Source: a virus
IMG/VR virus record: IMGVR_UViG_3300025137_000100
Location: 1 to 38,416 of that record
Direction: 5' to 3' (one strand)
Length of the DNA: 38,416 nucleotides
The notes under the pieces were generated by a model. That model worked only from the letters and a program-made list of their open reading frames with translations. It ran no database searches and was not told the DNA's origin. The stretch's first letter is position 1. Each line of letters begins with the position of its first letter. The position numbers were made by a program, and so were the translations under genes. Below are positions 21,793 to 27,535 of this stretch, one piece after another.

Positions 21793-22761
21793 ATGAACAA
21801 AATGGTAACAACATTTGCGCCTCAGACATTTTCTGAAGCGAAGGAGTTTGCAAAAGATTTATCACAAAGCGAATTAGTCCCACAAGCTTACAGAAATAAG
21901 CCGACCGATATAGTTGTAGCGATTCAATGGGGATATGAACTTGGGCTTCAACCTTTGGCTGCGCTGCAATCTATTTCAGTTATTAACGGTAAGCCTTCAG
22001 TATGGGGGGATGCGCTTATTTCACTGGTTCAACGCCATCCACAATTTGCTGGAATCGAAGAAACGCACGACGATAATTCTGCAACTTGCGTGGTAAAGAG
22101 GGAAGTAAAAGGCAAGGTTACTGAAACTGTTCAAACATTTACTATGGAAATGGCAAAGAAAGCTGGTCTTTTAAGTAAATCTCACAAGGGGCCGTGGCAT
22201 AGCTACCCCGAAAGAATGTTGCAAATGAGAGCGAGGGGTTTTGCTTTGCGTGATGCTTTTGCTGACGCTTTAAATGGTGTGATCAGTAGAGAAGAGGCAA
22301 TAGATTATCCAGAGCCCGAAATGAAAAACATCCACCCTCATGGATTTGAAGAAACTGACACGTTTAGACAAATCAAAGACGTTTTGCCGAATGCATCTGT
22401 TGTAAAGGTTGAGCCAAAAGGCACTTTTCTAAAAGAGCATCACGAAAAATGGCAGACTATAGAGATTAAATATATCGTTGAACTTTTGCAGTCTGACGAG
22501 GGAAAAATAAAATGTCGTGATGTGCTTCGCCGCTGGATGGATGAAGCTGAAGCAGTATTTAATCTTTGTCAAACTCAGGAAGATTTTGTTGAAGCAGAAA
22601 ATCGTTTTAACAAAGAAAGAATTGCCGTTTGTGATATTTCACAGCATGGCGAGGCTTGGGCCGAAAAGTGCCGTGAAAGATTTCAGCCGTTTTTAGAAAA
22701 ACGTGTTGAAGAAATCGCAGATCGTATGTCCGCGCAAAATGATCCAGAAATTGTTTTATAA
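21793..22761 (+). CDS. recT: RecT-family single-strand annealing protein
   Basis: 322 residues. The core (ELVPQAYRNKPTDIVVAIQWGYELGLQPLAALQSISVINGKPSVWGDALISLV, then WHSYPERMLQMRARGFALRDAFADALNGV) is typical of RecT. A C-terminal acidic helical extension from about 215 contains likely SSB-contact sequence. It anneals complementary strands during recombination-dependent replication. No partner exonuclease (RecE, YqaJ or lambda exo type) is seen in the window. The leader ACCCAAAC directly touches the ATG, behind AAAGGA. Confidence 0.88.
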   Translation: MNKMVTTFAPQTFSEAKEFAKDLSQSELVPQAYRNKPTDIVVAIQWGYELGLQPLAALQSISVINGKPSVWGDALISLVQRHPQFAGIEETHDDNSATCVVKREVKGKVTETVQTFTMEMAKKAGLLSKSHKGPWHSYPERMLQMRARGFALRDAFADALNGVISREEAIDYPEPEMKNIHPHGFEETDTFRQIKDVLPNASVVKVEPKGTFLKEHHEKWQTIEIKYIVELLQSDEGKIKCRDVLRRWMDEAEAVFNLCQTQEDFVEAENRFNKERIAVCDISQHGEAWAEKCRERFQPFLEKRVEEIADRMSAQNDPEIVL

Positions 22762-22776
22762 AAGGAAACCCAAACA

Positions 22777-23205
22777 ATGTTTAATCAAGTGATCCTAATC
22801 GGAAATGTGGGCCGTGACCCCAAGATTCATGGCAGTGATATAGGCGAATTTGCCACCTTTTCTTTAGCCACCAGCGATAAGTGGAAAGACAAAAACGGTC
22901 AGCCTAAAGAAGTAACTCAGTGGCATAATATATCAGTTTTCTCAACACATTCTGTTAATTATATTAAAAACTATGTAAAAAAAGGCTCGCGGCTTCAAGT
23001 TATAGGTCAAGTCACCTACCGCAAAGCCAATGATGTAACATATACAGATATAAAGGTTGATAACTTTAGCGGTAAAATAATTGGGCTGTCTGAAAAACCC
23101 ATAACTAATTACGGTTCTGAAAAAACAGGCAACGGATACATTGCAAATCCACAAAGTCAAACGACTTCACAACAGAAAGATATAGATGATGAAATCCCAT
23201 TTTGA
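22777..23205 (+). CDS. ssb: Single-stranded DNA-binding protein
   Basis: 142 residues: OB fold opening with FNQVILIGNVGRDPKI, then FSLATSDKW and WHNISVFS, a polar linker and the acidic tip DDEIPF that binds partner proteins. It protects replication intermediates and works with RecT. It has AAAGGA and an ACCCAAAC leader (22768-22775). Confidence 0.93.
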   Translation: MFNQVILIGNVGRDPKIHGSDIGEFATFSLATSDKWKDKNGQPKEVTQWHNISVFSTHSVNYIKNYVKKGSRLQVIGQVTYRKANDVTYTDIKVDNFSGKIIGLSEKPITNYGSEKTGNGYIANPQSQTTSQQKDIDDEIPF

Positions 23206-23482
23206 GTTTTTACCAGCCCTTTCTGTTTCAAATCTTTCCCAAAAATGGGGGATAGACCCCCAGACAGTAAGAAAACTTATAAAAGATGGAAAACTTACTG
23301 CTATGAAACTTCAAGGCAAGGATGTAGTGTTAGGCGAAGATTGGAAATCGTTTGAAGATCGATGCAAGACCCAAAACTTGTCCAAAGGGCAAACTCACCA
23401 AACTGGAACGTCCGATATTACAACGAGAACGGACAGCGTAAATTCCTTTCGACAGGAACTACGGATAAAAAACTCGCTCTAG
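23189..23482 (+). CDS. Excisionase-like helix-turn-helix protein overlapping ssb and int
   Basis: 97 residues from the second of two adjacent ATG codons (23186 and 23189). The N-terminal half (LPALSVSNLSQKWGIDPQTVRKLIKDGKLTAMKLQGKDVVLGEDWKSFED) is an excisionase/MerR-like winged helix. It overlaps ssb by about 17 bp and the integrase by 121 bp in another frame; the overlapped tail is low-complexity Ser/Thr-rich and may not be under selection. An excisionase role fits the place next to int. Confidence 0.65.
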   Translation: MKSHFEFLPALSVSNLSQKWGIDPQTVRKLIKDGKLTAMKLQGKDVVLGEDWKSFEDRCKTQNLSKGQTHQTGTSDITTRTDSVNSFRQELRIKNSL

Positions 23483-24384
23483 GAGTTCTTGCTGATTTTA
23501 TAAAACACGATGAAAGGGAGCGACTTCACGTTGCTCCCTCTGTTTTTGAATGTCTTGATTATTATGACAGGCACAAGAAAATAAAAGGCACTTATAAAAT
23601 TATAAAAGATCAAAACATAATTGATTTTTTTGGACAAATGCCAGCAAATACAATTTCAATAAAACTTTGTCGAAACTATATATCACTAAGATCATCTTCT
23701 AAATTTAAAAGAAAGGGCTGGAAATCAGCCAAGCCTATATCTGAACAAAGTGCAGGGCGTGAACTTCGATCATTAAGAGCCGCCGTTAATTTTTGCGTCA
23801 AAGAAAGTTTTTGTCCAAATGGCTCTGTATTTTATATTCCAAGTATTCAATCAAAAGGCCGCGATTATCTGACCAAACAACAAGCCAGAATTGTATTTGA
23901 TGCTTGTCCAACATTTCATGTAAAATTATTTATGATGATTGCATTGCAGTCAGGGCATCGAATGAGTGCTATTTTAGATTTGACTTGGGATCGGGTGACC
24001 GCTGGACACATAAACTTTATAGACCCGAATAGAGAACAAACTAATAAACGCCGTGGGCGTGTGCCAATAATTGAAGGCTCTGAATTATATACGATGCTGT
24101 CTGAGGCAAGGGCTGGGGCGCAAACTAAATTTGTAATTGAACACAACGATAAAGGTCTTAAAAGCATTCGCCACTCAGTACATCAAGCAGGGTTGCGCGT
24201 AGGTATTGATTATCTTAATCCGCACATTCTAAAACATACAGCTTGCATTTGGATGGCAGAAAATGAAGTTCCACTTGCCGATATTGCCGACTTAACTTGT
24301 ACTAACATCGAAACGATTATGGAAAATTATATGATATTCACACCAGCGAGAGGCAACCGCGCCGTTGCTGCAACGCAGTTTTAG
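23362..24384 (+). CDS. int: Tyrosine recombinase integrase
   Basis: 340 residues. N-terminal arm-binding domain (NWNVRYYNENGQRKFLSTGTTDKKLA), core-binding helices 60-150, catalytic domain with R200 (SGHRMSAILDLTW), a KRRGRVPI strand, H288-I-L-K291, and Y323 (MENYMIF). In box II Lys replaces Arg, and the usual LGH His is replaced (LTCTN), variants I recall from other alphaproteobacterial phage integrases. Start codon ATG lies inside the excisionase-like gene, with no strong binding site. attP follows 120 bp downstream. Confidence 0.88.
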   Translation: MQDPKLVQRANSPNWNVRYYNENGQRKFLSTGTTDKKLALGVLADFIKHDERERLHVAPSVFECLDYYDRHKKIKGTYKIIKDQNIIDFFGQMPANTISIKLCRNYISLRSSSKFKRKGWKSAKPISEQSAGRELRSLRAAVNFCVKESFCPNGSVFYIPSIQSKGRDYLTKQQARIVFDACPTFHVKLFMMIALQSGHRMSAILDLTWDRVTAGHINFIDPNREQTNKRRGRVPIIEGSELYTMLSEARAGAQTKFVIEHNDKGLKSIRHSVHQAGLRVGIDYLNPHILKHTACIWMAENEVPLADIADLTCTNIETIMENYMIFTPARGNRAVAATQF

Positions 24385-24392
24385 TGATACAA

Positions 24393-24412
24393 ACTGATAC
24401 AGTTGTACCAGT
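24393..24412. repeat. Integrase arm-type site, left copy
   Basis: ACTGATACAGTTGTACCAGT; 18 bases (24395-24412) are repeated exactly at 24605-24622. It is itself an imperfect palindrome (16 of 20). A further half-site TGATACA lies ten bases upstream (24385), one helical turn away. Confidence 0.65.
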
Positions 24413-24505
24413 TGAAACATAACATTTGCGAACAAAAGAAGAATGTATTAATTTATAACCTTATAAACAAAGCAATTTGATAATGCTTTATTCTGCAATG
24501 CAGTT

Positions 24506-24552
24506 CCTTGGTAAGGGTGAGGTCGGGAGTTCAATCCTCCCCTGCGGCACCA
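24506..24552 (+). other. attP: attP core: 3' part of tRNA-Thr(GGT)
   Basis: Reading rightward: anticodon loop TTGGTAA (24508-24514) with anticodon GGT, stem GGGTG, variable loop AGGTC, T-arm GGGAG-TTCAATC-CTCCC, acceptor CTGCGGC, A and CCA (to 24552). Upstream of about 24506 the pairing is lost and no 5' half exists, so this is not a full tRNA gene. It is the overlap region that restores a host tRNA-Thr gene after integration. The host gene should begin with GCCGCAG. Confidence 0.85.
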
Positions 24553-24602
24553 TTTAAAATCAATGGTTTAGCTGAAAACAAGAACATCCGTATATCAACA
24601 AA

Positions 24603-24622
24603 AGTGATACAGTTGTACCAGT
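24603..24622. repeat. Integrase arm-type site, right copy
   Basis: AGTGATACAGTTGTACCAGT, direct repeat of the site at 24393, 210 bp away, so the two copies flank the attP core. Confidence 0.65.
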
Positions 24623-24675
24623 AAAGTTAAATTTTATAACAACACGTTATTTTTTTATTCATTACGCATTATTTA

Positions 24676-24703
24676 TTGACAAGATAAAAATTTATAATAA
24701 TAT
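24676..24703 (+). promoter_or_regulatory. Rightward promoter with consensus -35
   Basis: TTGACA (24676-24681), 16-bp spacer, TAATAT (24698-24703). It lies right of attP and is followed within 70 bp by a terminator. Confidence 0.5.
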
Positions 24704-24709
24704 GACTTC

Positions 24710-24769
24710 TGCTAGAGACCTGAGTATGTAAAAATCCTTGTAGAGAAATCTGCGAGGGTTTTTCTTTTT
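24710..24769 (+). ncRNA. Candidate small RNA (about 60 nt)
   Basis: Transcript expected from the promoter at 24676 to the hairpin AAAAATCCTTG (24730-24740) / CGAGGGTTTTT (24753-24763), 11 bp with two G-T pairs, then TTTTTCTTTTT. No frame of useful length is inside. It may be only a terminator for the int transcript, but the separate promoter argues for a small RNA. Confidence 0.4.
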
Positions 24770-24774
24770 AAGAT

Positions 24775-24801
24775 AAAAAAAGGGGAGACATAAGCCCCCC
24801 C
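24775..24801 (-). terminator. Late-operon terminator (leftward)
   Basis: On the leftward transcript: GGGGGG-CTTATGT-CTCCCC, six pairs, followed by a run of seven T. It closes the lysis/tail operon ending at 24963 and faces the rightward terminator at 24730-24769. Confidence 0.75.
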
Positions 24802-24842
24802 ATAAAAGTTGTTCTGTATCTCTACAGAAACCCAAACAAAGA

Positions 24843-24860
24843 CGGAAAGATAACTTTCCG
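24843..24860. other. Perfect 7-bp hairpin in late mRNA 3' region
   Basis: CGGAAAG-ATAA-CTTTCCG. No T run follows directly. An isolated ACCCAAAC copy (24830-24837, rightward) lies next to it with no gene behind it. Confidence 0.45.
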
Positions 24861-24962
24861 CACAATGTTACTTAATGACATAGCGTTTTCAGTAGTGTTT
24901 GACAAGCAATCTAACACAAAATGTTGATTTAAGCATATTTTTACAACACAAAGTAAAGGTTG

Positions 24963-25349
24963 TTATCGTTTACCAAAGTATTTTGATGCTCCACGAATGC
25001 CAAAACTCGCAGCTATCGCGCACCCTAAAAAATAACGATAATATTCTGGCATTGTTTCCAACGCAACAAAACCATTAGCAACAATTTGCCTTCCCCATTC
25101 CCCACAGAAGGCAAGCACACATGGTGCAGCTAGAATTATGCTGAACATTTCGTCCTTCCAAGAATGCTGTGTGCCTTGAGCCATAATGCGCTCCCAATCC
25201 GCAACAGATGTTTCTTTTGACAAAAGGATTTTAGATTTTGTTTCTGCTTCAGTGAGTTTTAATTTTGCTTCAGCCGCGCTTTTGTCAGCCTTGCCTTGCA
25301 ACCAGCCACCAGCCAGTTGTGCAATCGGGCCTATTAATGCTTGTATCAT
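24963..25349 (-). CDS. Holin, GTA-type three-TM family
   Basis: 128 residues: an N-terminal amphipathic region (LIGPIAQLAGGWLQGKADKSAAEAKLKL), AQGTQHSWKDEMF, then hydrophobic segments (SIILAAPCVLAFCG, a middle segment, FLGCAIAASFGIRGASKYF). This matches the holin family first described for gene-transfer-agent release. It would permeabilise the inner membrane for the endolysin. Start coupled by ATGA to the upstream EF-hand membrane protein; last gene of the late operon. Confidence 0.75.
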   Translation of the reverse strand: MIQALIGPIAQLAGGWLQGKADKSAAEAKLKLTEAETKSKILLSKETSVADWERIMAQGTQHSWKDEMFSIILAAPCVLAFCGEWGRQIVANGFVALETMPEYYRYFLGCAIAASFGIRGASKYFGKR

Positions 25350-25681
25350 TTTCCATTACCATTTCTTTTTTGCAGTGCAGAAAATCCCATGAAGCTGACC
25401 ACCACACCAAGCTGACCAAGAACTACCGTGTTCACAAATCCAAGTGTGGCTTGTATTCGATCAAGCGAAACGATTGGTGTGTACTGGACTGCCACTACAA
25501 CCATAACGAATATCATTGATACCCACGCCATCAATCTTTGTTGGTCTGCCATACGATTTTCGTTGTCTAATCTGACAAATTCTTTTCGCAATCGCATTTC
25601 ATCATCGCTTACGATTCCATCGTGATCTATGTCTAAATCTGCAAATTCAGAACCAACTTCCAGTGTTTTTTTTGCTGACAT
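25346..25681 (-). CDS. EF-hand membrane protein, holin-like, 111 aa
   Basis: A canonical 12-residue EF-hand loop (DIDHDGIVSDDE, 17-28; acidic residues at positions 1, 3, 5 and 12 and Gly at 6), a charged linker, then two membrane segments (about 51-66 and 79-100) and a short basic tail. AAGGAAG precedes the ATG. Position between the accessory protein and holin suggests a holin, antiholin or lysis-timing role. Ca2+ binding is expected from the loop only. Confidence 0.65.
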   Translation of the reverse strand: MSAKKTLEVGSEFADLDIDHDGIVSDDEMRLRKEFVRLDNENRMADQQRLMAWVSMIFVMVVVAVQYTPIVSLDRIQATLGFVNTVVLGQLGVVVSFMGFSALQKRNGNGK

Positions 25682-25698
25682 TTTTTACTTCCTTTTTG

Positions 25699-26163
25699 CT
25701 ATGATATTCTTACTAAAAAGATGAACCCAAACAGTGCGCCAACTAAAATCAGAAAGAGTGCAACCCCAGCCGACCACTCTTTAATGGACTGCACCATCTC
25801 AAGTCTCTTGTACTGGTTTTCTCGTTTTTGAACTCTGATTTCTGCTTCGATTGACAAGAGTTCCTCCCAATGTGATGGGCCATAAACTACTGATATATAA
25901 TCTTTTAATTCTGATCTCATAGCGGAAGCGCGTTTCCTCGCAGCGAAGATTTCCATTGCTTGACTTTCGACTCCACCCCCTAATATCTGAAACACACTTG
26001 GGTTTTTGTTCTTGTTTTCTAAAAAGTCTAAATCGGACATTGCACCTGCCCATTGAGAAAGTTGCATACCCATATCTTGCAAATCTTTCCCAACTTGCAT
26101 TCCCTTTTTTAATGCAGAAAATGCGCTTGATGCCATAGAAATTGCAGTCACTACCTCAATCAT
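25699..26163 (-). CDS. Conserved lysis-region protein with C-terminal membrane helix
   Basis: 154 residues: helical N-terminus (AISMASSAFSALKKGMQVGKDLQDMG), a DFLENKNKNPSVFQILGGGVESQAMEIF middle, then a charged helix and one C-terminal membrane segment (SAGVALFLILVGALFGFIFLVRIS). I recall this protein type from many marine phages, always near lysis or tail genes, without known function. A spanin-like role is possible but the topology (TM at the C-terminus) is not that of a normal i-spanin. Confidence 0.7.
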   Translation of the reverse strand: MIEVVTAISMASSAFSALKKGMQVGKDLQDMGMQLSQWAGAMSDLDFLENKNKNPSVFQILGGGVESQAMEIFAARKRASAMRSELKDYISVVYGPSHWEELLSIEAEIRVQKRENQYKRLEMVQSIKEWSAGVALFLILVGALFGFIFLVRIS

Positions 26164-26384
26164 TCGTGAACCGTAACTTTAGACGGATCAACAAACTTTG
26201 GAACGCAATATGCTTCAATTTTGTCTTGATGATAAACACGGCTAGTTGTCCAGCGTTCATTACCACCTTGCTCCAACCATTTCGCGTATTGGTTGCAAGT
26301 AATAATTGAATTAAACAAAACATCGCCGCCAGCGTCATGTGAAACGCCGTTGACCGTAAGCACCAAGAGGAAGGCCAGTAACAC
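26160..26384 (-). CDS. Small exported protein with signal-like N-terminus, 74 aa
   Basis: GTG start, then a hydrophobic stretch (LLAFLLVLTVNGV) typical of a signal peptide, and a polar domain with two Cys (IITCNQYAKW and EAYCVPKF) that could form a disulfide in the periplasm. No lipobox Cys is seen. Coupled by ATGA to the next gene. The same pair of genes is familiar from marine phages. A role in lysis is inferred only from position. Confidence 0.6.
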   Translation of the reverse strand: MLLAFLLVLTVNGVSHDAGGDVLFNSIITCNQYAKWLEQGGNERWTTSRVYHQDKIEAYCVPKFVDPSKVTVHE

Positions 26385-26471
26385 AACATTTTACACCCTT
26401 GCAGCATCAGGGCGTTTGCCAGCGTTTAGTGCCTCAGTGGGCGTTTCCGCAAGCGTGGCAGCGTCTTTGCG

Positions 26472-27008
26472 CTATAGTGCTGCTCTGTTCAACCATCCTT
26501 TTAAAAACTTTTTGTAAGAAGGTTTTCTTTTAACCAAATCACGATAAAAATCGGCTTGACGATTTCGCAAAGCGTTCATCATCGAACCTTCGTCAATCCA
26601 GTTCATAGCTGCTAATGATGCAGGGCCAATTGCGCCATCAACAGAGAGGTTTTCACCGCAGTCATTTGCTGCTCTTTGTGCCAATTTGTTTGCTTGTCGT
26701 GGCCCCATATTGACCGCCATATCAAAGCACTTAATTGCAACCTCGTCATGTTTCATTTTTGGATATGCTTTGCCATCCCAGAAGTGCGCCTTATAAACCT
26801 TTAAGGCTTGCTTTTTGGACAATTTTTTCATGTCCTCTGCATCAATGTCGCCATCGCCATCAATATCTAAATCAACGCCTGACTGTTTTACGAAACGTAA
26901 TGAAATGCCCCAATTAGTTGCACCCCCTGCGTCATTTTTATCATTAACGTAACCACCCTCTACTTTTAAAACATGGTCGGCTGCGCGGTTCCAAACTTCT
27001 TCACTCAT
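26472..27008 (-). CDS. Endolysin, glycoside hydrolase family 108
   Basis: 178 residues. VEGGYVNDKNDAGGATNWGIS holds the catalytic Glu (E17) of GH108 muramidases. A Ca2+-binding-like loop DIDGDGDIDAED (48-59) follows, as in other GH108 members, and a C-terminal peptidoglycan-binding part (NLSVDGAIGPASLAAMN). It cuts the murein glycan once the holin opens the membrane; no signal peptide is seen, so export depends on the holin. An ATTAC-class site (TTTACGAAACGTAAT, 26887-26901) lies inside the gene. Confidence 0.9.
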   Translation of the reverse strand: MSEEVWNRAADHVLKVEGGYVNDKNDAGGATNWGISLRFVKQSGVDLDIDGDGDIDAEDMKKLSKKQALKVYKAHFWDGKAYPKMKHDEVAIKCFDMAVNMGPRQANKLAQRAANDCGENLSVDGAIGPASLAAMNWIDEGSMMNALRNRQADFYRDLVKRKPSYKKFLKGWLNRAAL

Positions 27009-27267
27009 TTATACCCCCTGCAAGGTAAATACCAAACCCAAGAATAGCCAATACACAAGCGGCTAAAGCCTTTCCAAAAGCACTCAAAAAGCCCTTTTTT
27101 GCTACGCGATAGCCATCTAAAATACTTCTAATTTCCCGAATGTCGGTTGCTGCGTTTTCATCATGTAAGCCAAGATCAGCTAATGCACGTTTTGCACCTA
27201 TGTGTGCCGATTTTGCAATCAGCGCGTCCATTTCGCTTTCCGTTAAGGTAAAATCGTGTTTGTTCAT
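27001..27267 (-). CDS. DUF6127-like small membrane protein
   Basis: 88 residues: helical N-terminal part (AKSAHIGAKRALADLGLHDENAATDIREIRSILDGYRVAKKG) and one C-terminal membrane segment (ALAACVLAILGFGIYLAGG). The pattern fits DUF6127 of alphaproteobacterial phages and GTAs as I recall it. It overlaps the endolysin start by 8 bp and has an operator 15 bp upstream. Confidence 0.65.
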   Translation of the reverse strand: MNKHDFTLTESEMDALIAKSAHIGAKRALADLGLHDENAATDIREIRSILDGYRVAKKGFLSAFGKALAACVLAILGFGIYLAGGINE

Positions 27268-27281
27268 CTTACACTCACATT

Positions 27282-27296
27282 ATTACATTTTGTAAT
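27282..27296. promoter_or_regulatory. Operator, ATTAC class, inside late operon
   Basis: ATTACATTTTGTAAT, perfect arms, 15 bp upstream of the lysis genes, in one of the few gaps of the late operon. Confidence 0.65.
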
Positions 27297-27331
27297 TTTA
27301 ACAGAAAACATTTTAATTTAAAATCCCAAAA

Positions 27332-27535
27332 TTAAATGGGACAGTTAGGCCAAGTTATGTTACTTGGATTTTCTGTTGTGGGCAGATCGCGCAAAGCCTG
27401 TCGATATGTTGCCCACTCTTGTTTTTTTTCATCGGTTAAGGGGCTGTCAGGCAGTTGAGTATAGTCGCAACTCAAAAGAAGTTCATTTCTCCGTTTCCTT
27501 AAAAATTCTTCATCTGTATAAGTTTTATAAGCCAT
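27332..27535 (-). CDS. Phage tail assembly chaperone-like protein (Phage_tail_APC)
   Basis: 67 residues with RRNELLLSCDYTQLPDSPL, EWATYRQALRDLP and ITWPNCP, the known pattern of the Phage_tail_APC family. Its ATG directly follows the stop of the tail tip gene. These proteins usually follow tail fibre genes and help fibre folding or attachment. Confidence 0.75.
   Translation of the reverse strand: MAYKTYTDEEFLRKRRNELLLSCDYTQLPDSPLTDEKKQEWATYRQALRDLPTTENPSNITWPNCPI

Noticed and set aside
24480-24552. Complete tRNA-Thr gene
   Set aside because: Only the anticodon loop to CCA part is present; the D-arm, the 5' acceptor strand and a fully paired anticodon stem are missing.
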